In this document: positions 1 to 7,166 of the stretch, in pieces | Numbering within the stretch: position 1 is the stretch's first letter | Layout: each line of letters opens with the position of its first letter | Source of the DNA: JBBQXY01 sp051004815 | GTDB lineage: Bacteria > Chloroflexota > Ktedonobacteria > Ktedonobacterales > Ktedonobacteraceae | Assembly (NCBI GenBank): GCA_051004815.1 | Contig: JBPCJY010000147.1 | Span: 1-30,837 of the forward strand | Length of the DNA stretch: 30,837 nucleotides | Direction of reading: 5' to 3' | Position numbers and translations under genes: made by a program | Notes under the pieces: generated by a model | What the model was told of the DNA's origin: nothing | Database searches by the model: none | Seen by the model: only the letters and a program-made list of their open reading frames with translations

Positions 1-37
1 CCTTCCGGTGGGGCGAGAAAGAGCACGGCAAGAAACA

Positions 38-54
38 AAAGGCTCTTTGCCTTT
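38..54 (-). terminator. Possible weak terminator hairpin after nuoH
   Basis: Read on the minus strand, AAAGGC and GCCTTT form a 6-bp stem around an AAAGA loop, followed by a T-rich stretch (TGTTTCTT). It lies about 40 bases after the nuoH stop. The stem is short and A/T-heavy outside its GGC core, so a real terminator is uncertain. No start of a further minus-strand gene is visible in bases 1-95. Confidence 0.3.
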
Positions 55-95
55 CTTCCCACGCCTTTTCCTCTTTCTGCCCGGTACTAATCTTA

Positions 96-1478
96 TTATT
101 GGCCGCCGGCCACACCGGCACGTTCAGGAAGCTGTGCCGCGGCCCTGGCGCGTTCGCGTGCGCGAATGGAGGGGGCGGAGGCGCGGCGCGTCGTGGCACT
201 GGTGGCTTGGCCTACAATACGGATGAAGGCGAAGAGCATGGCCCAGTTTACAATACCGATGACGATCAGGAAGATCAGGTTGGTATAGGTGCCGAAGCCA
301 ATACTGTTGATGAGCAGGTAGATCAGGCCAGTGACCAGGATGTTGACCAGCGTCACCGGAATCAGGATCAACCAGGCGAACTGCATCAACTGGTCGGAGC
401 GCAAGCGTGGCAGGGTGCTACGTACCCAGATGAAGACGAAGCAGAGCAGGTAAACCTTGATGATGAAGTAGGCTATAGCAAGCAAGTTGCCGAGCAGACC
501 CCAGCCAGGCACGCCCAGTGCGGTCAGATAGCCTACACCGGGGCCAGACCAGCCACCCAGGAAGAGGTATGTTCCAATAGCGGAAACGATGGTCATGTTG
601 CCGTATTCGCCCAGAAAGAAGAGTGCCCAGCGCATGCCGCTATATTCGGTAAGATAGCCCGCCACCAATTCTGACTCCGCCTCCGGCAAATCGAAGGGGG
701 CACGGTTGGTCTCGGCCAGACCACAGGTGTAGTAGATGACCAGCATCAACGGTTGCACCAGGAAGAACCAGGCCCAGGGTGTGAAGCCCTGGAAAAGGAA
801 ATCCAGGATAGGGATATTGACGCCCTTGCTGGGCCAAACGTTCTGGAAATCCATCAACTCTTTGATTGAGATAGTGCCAATATTCAAATTGCCAGGATAG
901 TTCCCTGTTCCCGCCAGTACGCTGGTAAACATTACCACGCTGACGAGGGCCAGCACCAGAGGCAACTCATAAGAGATCATCTGGGCAGCGGAACGTAGTC
1001 CGCCAATCAAGGAGTATTTGTTATTGGAACTCCAGCCGGCCATGATGACGCCGATGACATCGAGGGAACTCATCGCCACGTAGTAGATAATACCGGTGGC
1101 GAGGGCGGTGCCTGGAAAGCCCACGTAGGGTGAGAAAGGTAAGACGGCAAAAGCGGCGATGACAGGGGCCATAAATACGGATGGGGCCAGAATGAACAGT
1201 GCTTTGTCTGTTTGGCTCGCGTGAATATCTTCTTTTAAGAGCAACTTACCGACATCGGCGACCGTCTGCAACAGCCCCCACGGGCCGGTATGCATCGGGC
1301 CAAGGCGGTCCTGCATCCATCCCATGACCTTGCGCTCGGCAAGGATCAAGATGACGGCACTGGTGAGCACGAACCCAAAGAAGCAGATAAACGCGACGAT
1401 GAACTGCAAGAACTGCCACGAAAAAATTCCGTTGAACAGGTCGCTGCCCAGGTCGCTCAGTACAATTGAATAATGCAT
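96..1478 (-). CDS. nuoH: NADH-quinone oxidoreductase subunit H (complex I, NuoH)
   Basis: This is the membrane subunit that joins the peripheral arm to the proton-pumping arm of complex I and lines the quinone cavity. The family is shown by AERKVMGWMQDRLGP near residues 47-61, the acidic loop motif ETNRAPFDLPEAESELVAG, and at least eight hydrophobic helices. The ATG start at 1478 has GGAG seven bases upstream. At 460 residues it is longer than the roughly 325-345 residues of the E. coli-type protein: a further helix follows the conserved core (around residues 400-425), and then comes an Arg/Ala-rich tail of about 35 residues likely to be cytoplasmic. It follows nuoD by 69 bases and is probably in the same transcript. 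The identification is secure; a role for the tail is unknown. Confidence 0.96.
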   Translation of the reverse strand: MHYSIVLSDLGSDLFNGIFSWQFLQFIVAFICFFGFVLTSAVILILAERKVMGWMQDRLGPMHTGPWGLLQTVADVGKLLLKEDIHASQTDKALFILAPSVFMAPVIAAFAVLPFSPYVGFPGTALATGIIYYVAMSSLDVIGVIMAGWSSNNKYSLIGGLRSAAQMISYELPLVLALVSVVMFTSVLAGTGNYPGNLNIGTISIKELMDFQNVWPSKGVNIPILDFLFQGFTPWAWFFLVQPLMLVIYYTCGLAETNRAPFDLPEAESELVAGYLTEYSGMRWALFFLGEYGNMTIVSAIGTYLFLGGWSGPGVGYLTALGVPGWGLLGNLLAIAYFIIKVYLLCFVFIWVRSTLPRLRSDQLMQFAWLILIPVTLVNILVTGLIYLLINSIGFGTYTNLIFLIVIGIVNWAMLFAFIRIVGQATSATTRRASAPSIRARERARAAAQLPERAGVAGGQ

Positions 1479-1547
1479 ATGATAACTCCAGGCGCGAGCG
1501 ATGCTGACGCTTCCATGAGCATCGCACGCGGTTATTTACCAACCAAC

Positions 1548-2708
1548 TTAGCGATCAACCTCTCCCAACACGATATCCAGGCTGCCCATAATCGCCACCA
1601 CGTCGCTCATTTTGTGGCCGCGCAGTAGCTCCGGGAGGATTTGCAAGTTAACAAAGGATGGGCCACGCAATTTGGCACGCCAGGGATATTCGCTGCCATC
1701 CCCAATAAAGTAGACGCCCAACTCGCCTTTGCTGCTCTCAATGGCGAAATAGGTTTCGCCACGAGGCACGCGCAGAGCGATGGGAGTACGTGTCCCAATA
1801 GCGCCGCCAGGCAGCTTATCGATGGCAACGCGGCAGAGGCGAATGCTCTCCCAAATTTCCTGCATGCGCACTTTATAGCGAGCGTAGCAGTCGCCCTCCT
1901 GGCGCACCTGTGATTTGACGGGAACTTCACGGTAGGCCATATAGGGACGATTGACGCGCAAGTCAAAATTGACACCGCTGGCACGGAGCATAGGGCCGGT
2001 CAAGCCATAAGCAATCGCTTGCTGCTGGTCAATATAGCCAACGCCCTGTGTGCGGGCCTCAAAGATTTCGTTGCCGGTGACCAGCACTTCCAGTTCGGCC
2101 ATGTTCTTTTCAAACTGGTTAAGGAAGGCTTCACATTCTTTTAGCCAGTCTTTGGGGAAATCGTGCAACACGCCACCTACGCGCAGATAGTTCACGTTAA
2201 AGCGACTGCCGCCCAGGGCCTCGAACAGTGTGAGAATGCCTTCGCGGTCGCGGAAGCACCAGAGAATGGGTGTAAAGGCGCCCAGGTCTACGAGATAGGT
2301 ACCGACGGCCACCAGATGGCTGGCGATACGTTGCAACTCGCCGACCAACAGGCGAATATACTGGGCGCGACGCGGCGGTTCGATGCCCATGAGTTGTTCG
2401 ACTGCACCGGCATAGGCTATTTCATTGAGCATGGGCGAGAGATAGTCTGCATTGTCCATATAGCGAATACCGCCCATAACCGGACGATTTTCCAGTATCT
2501 TCTCTATGCCACGATGCAGGTAGCCGATGACCGGGGTACAATCGACGACGGTCTCGCCTTCAAGCCTGAGCACCAGGCGCAGTACGCCATGGGTGCTGGG
2601 GTGCTGTGGCCCCATATTGAGCAGCATCTCTTGCGAGGTAAAACCCTCGGGTGCCTCATTTTGTCCGAGACCTACTTTTGCGTTTGTTATATCTTGATTT
2701 GTAACCAT
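1548..2708 (-). CDS. nuoD: NADH-quinone oxidoreductase subunit D (49 kDa-type, NuoD)
   Basis: This is the peripheral-arm subunit that forms the quinone-reduction site with NuoB. The signature MGPQHPSTHGVLRL holds the conserved quinone-site histidine. NADYLSPMLNE follows, and the protein ends in the usual DIVLGEVDR. I chose the ATG at 2708 because GAGGG lies six bases upstream. A longer frame starts at 2738 but has only weak AAGG spacing. From 2708 the product is 386 residues, normal for the family. The gene sits 69 bases ahead of nuoH and 92 bases after a small membrane-protein gene, and a strong stem-loop lies just upstream (2745-2786). Its obligate partner NuoB is not encoded in the visible part of the cluster. 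Confidence 0.96.
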   Translation of the reverse strand: MVTNQDITNAKVGLGQNEAPEGFTSQEMLLNMGPQHPSTHGVLRLVLRLEGETVVDCTPVIGYLHRGIEKILENRPVMGGIRYMDNADYLSPMLNEIAYAGAVEQLMGIEPPRRAQYIRLLVGELQRIASHLVAVGTYLVDLGAFTPILWCFRDREGILTLFEALGGSRFNVNYLRVGGVLHDFPKDWLKECEAFLNQFEKNMAELEVLVTGNEIFEARTQGVGYIDQQQAIAYGLTGPMLRASGVNFDLRVNRPYMAYREVPVKSQVRQEGDCYARYKVRMQEIWESIRLCRVAIDKLPGGAIGTRTPIALRVPRGETYFAIESSKGELGVYFIGDGSEYPWRAKLRGPSFVNLQILPELLRGHKMSDVVAIMGSLDIVLGEVDR

Positions 2709-2744
2709 CGGCTTCCCTCTTGTATTGTTCAAAACCATTCAAGC

Positions 2745-2786
2745 CTTTTTCTTTTACGCCGCCAGCGGCGTAGAGACAAGAAAAAG
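2745..2786 (-). other. Nested intercistronic stem-loop upstream of nuoD
   Basis: An outer inverted repeat, CTTTTTCTT (2745-2753) with AAGAAAAAG (2778-2786), encloses a GC-rich palindrome, ACGCCGC (2756-2762) with GCGGCGT (2765-2771). In mRNA this gives a strong hairpin between the small membrane-protein gene and nuoD, ending about 37 bases before the nuoD start. On the minus strand it is followed by an A-rich run rather than a U-tract, so it is unlikely to be an intrinsic terminator. It could be an mRNA stability or processing element. Confidence 0.55.
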
Positions 2787-2800
2787 CTGGAGATATCCCG

Positions 2801-3139
2801 CTATGATTTTCGATGCAGTATGCGTAACTTGCGCACGCGCATCACGACGCTGAATGACCAGAGCAAGGCCAGTAACGACGCCATGCCAGCAAACAGGACA
2901 TGGTTGGGGTCAGTCGAAAAGGCATAGAACGAGAACGCCATACCCCAACAGCCAAGAGCTACCATACACGGCCATATAAGGCTTTGCGGCCCAGTCACTC
3001 GTGGTGAGGTAAATGGTCGATTAGAGACGGTTTTTCTCGTCGTCATCTCCACAGCTTTTGGTGTTGTGGAGACCTGCTGCATCGTTTGTGCGTTCTTTTG
3101 TGTTGGTACGCGCTTCCGGTTTCTGGCCTTCTTAGGCAT
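2801..3139 (-). CDS. Small two-helix membrane protein within the nuo cluster
   Basis: I do not recognise a family. The 112-residue product begins with a strongly basic, Thr/Val-rich segment (about residues 1-50), followed by two hydrophobic segments (about 53-75 and 81-103) separated by a short STDPNH turn, and ends with a basic tail (RVRKLRILHRKS). The predicted form is a hairpin membrane protein with both termini inside. The start is supported by GAGGA about seven bases before the ATG. It lies between nuoC (32-base gap) and nuoD (92-base gap) on the same strand, so it should be co-transcribed with complex I. It could be an accessory or assembly subunit, but position is the only evidence. 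It is not NuoB: it has no cysteine tetrad and no TM-free redox fold. Confidence 0.75.
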   Translation of the reverse strand: MPKKARNRKRVPTQKNAQTMQQVSTTPKAVEMTTRKTVSNRPFTSPRVTGPQSLIWPCMVALGCWGMAFSFYAFSTDPNHVLFAGMASLLALLWSFSVVMRVRKLRILHRKS

Positions 3140-3171
3140 GACACTTCCTCATCTATTGTTTTACTGTTCGT

Positions 3172-3921
3172 CTATTGCTTCTTCTTGTCCAGGTCTCCAC
3201 CGAAAATTGATTTACCGTGAGCAGTGGCGTCCTCCTTGTTCGCTTCTTCCGCGTGTCCCTGGGATGAATGCTCAAAGGTGGGAGTGCCTGGATGCAAGCG
3301 TTCTTCCTGGCCCTGGCCGAACTTTTTCTGCACGACATGCTCCACGCCGCGCTGCTGGTACTTGCCTGCCACTGCCATGTTGGGGTCAACCTGCGTGGTG
3401 GCGCGGTCTTTCACCGTCAGTGGCACCTGGTGGAAGCTCTTGAGCAAGGGATAGCCTTCAAAATCGTCGTCCAGCAACATGCGTCTCAGGTCGGGATGGC
3501 CGGAGAAGCGAATGCCGAACATGTCATAGGTTTCACGCTCTAACCAATTGGCTGTGGGCCAGACCGAGACGACACTATCCACCTCTGGCTTTTCATGGTC
3601 GATGCGCACTTTTATTTGCAGCACCTGATTGCGCGTGATTGAACGCAGATGATAGACCGTCTCCAGGTGATCGAGCATATCGACGCCGGAAATACAACTG
3701 AGCAGGTCAAAGTTCAGTTGGTCGCGCAAGAAACGGCTGACGGCAACCAAATTGGTACGATCGATGGTAAGGCTCAGGAAATCGCCCTTCAAGGTTTGTG
3801 GGGCAACGGCCTGACCCGTGATTTGCGCGATGGGGGCCAGGTCGCGAGCTAGAGCCGCGTTCTGATCGCGGTATCCGCGAGTTTCGGTGGACAAACTTTT
3901 CTGACGTGGTACTAAATCCAT
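3172..3921 (-). CDS. nuoC: NADH-quinone oxidoreductase subunit C (30 kDa-type, NuoC)
   Basis: This is the peripheral-arm structural subunit that packs against NuoD. The diagnostic motif ERETYDMFGIRFSGHPDLRR is present in the middle of the protein, followed by MLLDDDFEGYPLLKSF. The longest frame opens with a GTG at 3942, but the ATG at 3921 has AGGGAG eight bases upstream and overlaps the end of nuoA by only 10 bases, so I prefer it (249 residues). After the conserved domain there is a hydrophilic tail of about 60 residues rich in Gln, His, Glu and Lys, ending KKKQ. It is translationally coupled to nuoA. The canonical nuoB gene is missing between them. Confidence 0.94.
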   Translation of the reverse strand: MDLVPRQKSLSTETRGYRDQNAALARDLAPIAQITGQAVAPQTLKGDFLSLTIDRTNLVAVSRFLRDQLNFDLLSCISGVDMLDHLETVYHLRSITRNQVLQIKVRIDHEKPEVDSVVSVWPTANWLERETYDMFGIRFSGHPDLRRMLLDDDFEGYPLLKSFHQVPLTVKDRATTQVDPNMAVAGKYQQRGVEHVVQKKFGQGQEERLHPGTPTFEHSSQGHAEEANKEDATAHGKSIFGGDLDKKKQ

Positions 3922-4280
3922 CGGGTCACTCCCTTGCGCCACGCGTAGAGCAGACCGAGCGCGAGCACAATGATAAAGAAGAGAATCTCAAAAAATCCGA
4001 AGAAGCTTAGCTGCTTAAAAACTATCGCCCAGGCAATGATAAACACGATATCGACATCGAAAGCGACAAAGAGCAAAGCGAAGATGTAGAAGCCGAGTGG
4101 GTATTGTACCCACGCGGAGCCAACAGGGGTTTCGCCAGATTCGTATGTTTGGAGTTTCTCTTTTGTCCTGCTATGCGGTGCCAGGATATTTGATAAGGTC
4201 ATCGTGACGATGACAAAGCCAAAACCGGCGGCCAGTAAAATGCCGGCATATAAATACCCAATGTTGGTAGGTGTTGACAC
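3912..4280 (-). CDS. nuoA: NADH-quinone oxidoreductase subunit A (NuoA)
   Basis: This is a small membrane subunit of complex I with three helices. The family motif TYESGETPVGSAWVQYPLGF is followed by FALLFVAFDVDIVFIIAWA, and the C-terminus is GLLYAWRKGVTRWI. I place the start at the GTG at 4280 because GGAGG lies six bases upstream and the 122-residue product matches the usual length. A longer frame reaching a TTG at 4373 would start inside the promoter -35 box and is rejected. This is the first gene of the cluster. Its last 10 bases overlap the nuoC start. Confidence 0.95.
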   Translation of the reverse strand: MSTPTNIGYLYAGILLAAGFGFVIVTMTLSNILAPHSRTKEKLQTYESGETPVGSAWVQYPLGFYIFALLFVAFDVDIVFIIAWAIVFKQLSFFGFFEILFFIIVLALGLLYAWRKGVTRWI

Positions 4281-4344
4281 GCCTTTCCTCCAATGTATAG
4301 CCTCAGATAGTGTGTTGGTTGAAGGCCAGATATTGCTTGCATTG

Positions 4345-4373
4345 ATTATAGCACAGGGAAGAAGAGGCGACAA
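4345..4373 (-). promoter_or_regulatory. Sigma70-type promoter for the nuo cluster
   Basis: On the minus strand, TTGTCG (4368-4373) and a perfect TATAAT (4345-4350) are separated by 17 bases. Transcription would start near 4338, giving a leader of about 60 bases before the nuoA GTG. The spacing and the perfect -10 make this the best promoter candidate for the complex I genes. Confidence 0.7.
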
Positions 4374-4410
4374 TTCTGATGGGATGCGCTCCGCCTCCCC
4401 ACCGTTCTCA

Positions 4411-4452
4411 GGGTACCCGCGAAAGGGGTACCCGCGAGGGGTACCCGCGAGG
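4411..4452. repeat. Three tandem copies of a GGGTACCCGCGA motif
   Basis: GGGTACCCGCGA occurs at 4411, 4426 and 4439 (spacings of 15 and 13 bases). The block lies between the end of the phosphatase gene and the nuo promoter. Each unit contains the 8-bp palindrome GGGTACCC, so the block can fold into alternative hairpins. Related single copies with similar flanks occur at 11405 and 30583, always in intergenic DNA. Confidence 0.7.
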
Positions 4453-4466
4453 CACCACAGGTAGCC

Positions 4467-7115
4467 CTACATGGGTGGATATTGTGGGGCTTCTGGCTGT
4501 GCAAGGACTTGCACGCCGCTGAGGCCAGCTCCTTGCGGGGAGTTGGCGATATGTACGACGATCACGCTGACATTGTCCTCGCCGCCGCCGTCCAGGGCGG
4601 CCTGGATGAGGGCATGGCGTGTTTGGGTGGGATCGGGAACGGTGTTCAGAACTTGCTCGATGATGGGATCGCGTACCATATCCCAGAGGCCATCGGAGCA
4701 GAGGATGATTTTATCGCCCGGCTGGAGGGGAACTTTGAAGGTGTCCACGTCAACGACGGGTTTCTCGCCAAGGCTCCGATAAATCTGGTTGCGCTTGGGA
4801 TGGGTATAGATGTCATCGGGTTTGATGATACCGGCATCGACCAGGCTTGCCACCACCGAATGGTCATTCGTGACCTTCTTTAGTCCCTCTGGCTGGCGGT
4901 AGAGATAGGTGCGACTATCGCCCACGTTGGCCATATAAGCGTTCGTGCCAATGATGAGGGTAGCGGTCATGGTTGTTCCCATATCGGCACGGTGTTCCAG
5001 ATTGCGCTGGTGAACGGCCATATTGGCTTGTTGCACGCCATCGGCGAGCAGTTGCGCGAAAGCATCATCGGTAAAGGGTTCGTTGCTCGTTAAGCGCGGC
5101 ATCAGCGTTTCGACGATTGTCTTGATCGCCAGGCGGCTGGCATCCTGGCCGTTAGCATGACCGCCCATCCCGTCTGCTACGACGAACAGGCCGAAAGCGG
5201 GAGCCTGAACATTACTGTTGAGCATACCCTCGGCGGCAAAAATGCTATCTTCATTGGGCTTATGCTTCCGTTTGATACCTGGGTCAGATTGTGTTCCCAC
5301 GATCAGGCCCAACTTGTGGCCGGAGAATTGCTCGACAGGTGGGGCAGATCTAGGTGTGGAGTTCCTGACGATTAACGGGGTTGTTTTTTCATTGCCATTT
5401 TGTGCGGCCCCGACGGTCCCAAATGGAATCTCTTCCGTTGGCATATCGCTGAAAGCCACTGACGGCACAAGCCCTGCCACTGGTGATGCTTGGGATACAA
5501 CAGGGAGCGGCGAAGAGATCGGTGGTTTGTTTAAGCGCACATTCAACCCTGAGTCGGTGAGAGAGATGGGAGAACGGCAGTTGGGACAGAAGTTATCGGT
5601 CTGGTTAACGAGTGTGCCGCAATTAGGACAACGCAGATTGGGTACTGATTGAGCTTGAGGTTGCAGAGGTGGAGCTTGAGGCTGCATTGGCGGAGCAGCG
5701 TTAACAGGATTGAAGCTCTGGGGAAAATTCCGTCCCTGCTGGGTGCGCAGACTCTCTTCCTTCTCCTTTTGGGCAATTTGCGCGGCGTCAACATCCGCTC
5801 TACGGTCAAGTTCAGCGAATTCTTTGCGTTGCCGCGCCTGCCGACGAACTACCGCGAAGGTGATGAGGGCTAAGATGATGATCAATAGCACCAGGGCACC
5901 GATCACTAGCACCGTCAAAAGACTGTCAGAAATGGAGTGGCCAAGGATGGTGACACCATTATGTGCAGGAGTTGAGTTTGATCCAGGTGTTTTAGTGGGT
6001 GTTGGTGTTTTGCTCCCGCTCCCATTCGCGCCAGTACCGCCATTGCCCGCTTTTGCCGTGGCTAAATTCCAAAATGCGACACCCGCTCTAAAAAGAGTAT
6101 TGTGGGTGCCAGCATTGCGGAAATCGGTTTGGGCATTCACGTAATTGCCACCATAATAGTCGGTGATACCTTGATTCCAGGAATCGCGCAAGGAATTGGT
6201 ATGCCCAGCTTGTCCTACTGGCCCTGGTGAAAGCTGAGTTGTGACAAAACTACGAATAGAGCCGCCAGTATCAAGTGCTTTGGTGTTCATATCCAGCAAT
6301 TGACCGATGTCGTTGACAATGGGCATGCCCAGTTCATTCTTCGGAGCGGCAGTATTGATGACCGGAAAAGGGGTCAAGAGTTGAGTGGCTTGCGCAGGTG
6401 TGGGCGTGATGGTGCTGGGGGTTGGGCTAGCTAGCCCAACTCCAAATGGAGCTTGCGCTGTGGACAAATTCTGATCGGCAGTAGCCGTAGCTACATCAAT
6501 AAAAGGCTGTGGCGCGGTTGTATGGAAAGGAACCAGGACGATCCCCTTAGAGCATGGGGTAGAGATTTGACACGTAATAGGCGCAGAAACAGTGCCATCT
6601 GTACAACCAGTGAGCATGCAGGTCAGTGTTTTCAAAAGAGGAGAGCTGGTGAGATTGCCTGTTGCGCTCGTATAGGCGTCGTTGACGTAGAGCTGAATGG
6701 TAGAAAGTGCTTCCATTGGCTTGCCTGTGCCACACGAGATGCCTTGGGGATTAACCAAAGTGCCATCGGTCATGGCCCAGTTGGTAAAATCTGTGCTGCT
6801 GCCAGCAGTCGTGGGCCAACTACCGACCAGGACGCCTAGCCCGGTTGAGGTCGTTGTACATGCAGGTGCGGGTGGTATGGCTGCCGTTGCTGTATATGTC
6901 ACCACCAAACGCACCACTGAAACGCTGGCCTGGTCCAGAGGTTGCTTGTTCCCAAATGTATAGCCGCTAGCTGTCGGGGAAGCATAGGCAACCGAGGACA
7001 GCAACAACTGTAAGGCGATGAGCACCCCGCTGAGTACAGACAGCATGGGCAGCGCAGAGCATGTCGAGAAGCCAGCACCCTTTCGCAACTTTGATATGAA
7101 GCAATACGTACTCAT
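4467..7115 (-). CDS. Membrane-anchored PP2C-type Ser/Thr protein phosphatase with zinc ribbon
   Basis: This is a metal-dependent phosphoprotein phosphatase, predicted to reverse the action of the adjacent kinase. The 882-residue protein has an N-terminal signal or anchor (about 23-46), an outside region of about 350 residues with a half-TPR-like stretch, and a Pro/Thr linker. A transmembrane helix (about 397-421) is followed by a basic stop-transfer RRQARQRK. Then come a basic and Gln/Pro-rich stretch, a zinc ribbon with two CPNC knuckles (about 495-513), and the PP2C domain (about 600-865). PP2C motifs are all present: NEDS, VVADGMGGH (about 645-653), GTTMTATL, NVGDSRTYLY, LCSDGLWDMV and GGEDNVSVIVV, so it should be active. 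The topology puts the catalytic domain in the cytoplasm. The ATG has a GGGG Shine-Dalgarno. It follows the kinase by 51 bases. Confidence 0.93.
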   Translation of the reverse strand: MSTYCFISKLRKGAGFSTCSALPMLSVLSGVLIALQLLLSSVAYASPTASGYTFGNKQPLDQASVSVVRLVVTYTATAAIPPAPACTTTSTGLGVLVGSWPTTAGSSTDFTNWAMTDGTLVNPQGISCGTGKPMEALSTIQLYVNDAYTSATGNLTSSPLLKTLTCMLTGCTDGTVSAPITCQISTPCSKGIVLVPFHTTAPQPFIDVATATADQNLSTAQAPFGVGLASPTPSTITPTPAQATQLLTPFPVINTAAPKNELGMPIVNDIGQLLDMNTKALDTGGSIRSFVTTQLSPGPVGQAGHTNSLRDSWNQGITDYYGGNYVNAQTDFRNAGTHNTLFRAGVAFWNLATAKAGNGGTGANGSGSKTPTPTKTPGSNSTPAHNGVTILGHSISDSLLTVLVIGALVLLIIILALITFAVVRRQARQRKEFAELDRRADVDAAQIAQKEKEESLRTQQGRNFPQSFNPVNAAPPMQPQAPPLQPQAQSVPNLRCPNCGTLVNQTDNFCPNCRSPISLTDSGLNVRLNKPPISSPLPVVSQASPVAGLVPSVAFSDMPTEEIPFGTVGAAQNGNEKTTPLIVRNSTPRSAPPVEQFSGHKLGLIVGTQSDPGIKRKHKPNEDSIFAAEGMLNSNVQAPAFGLFVVADGMGGHANGQDASRLAIKTIVETLMPRLTSNEPFTDDAFAQLLADGVQQANMAVHQRNLEHRADMGTTMTATLIIGTNAYMANVGDSRTYLYRQPEGLKKVTNDHSVVASLVDAGIIKPDDIYTHPKRNQIYRSLGEKPVVDVDTFKVPLQPGDKIILCSDGLWDMVRDPIIEQVLNTVPDPTQTRHALIQAALDGGGEDNVSVIVVHIANSPQGAGLSGVQVLAQPEAPQYPPM

Positions 7116-7166
7116 TGGCTTATTCCCCTTTGTGTTGGATTACCGCTACTAAAGGACTGTTTCTTC

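Noticed and set aside
99..674. 191-residue plus-strand frame over nuoH
   Set aside because: It is antisense to a secure gene, has an odd acidic and Gln-rich composition, and matches no family.
2163..2927. 254-residue plus-strand frame over nuoD
   Set aside because: It is antisense to nuoD, has no Shine-Dalgarno and no recognisable domain.
4281..4373. Longer nuoA beginning at a TTG
   Set aside because: The TTG is inside the -35 box, and the added residues cover the TATAAT. The GTG at 4280 has a strong GGAGG.
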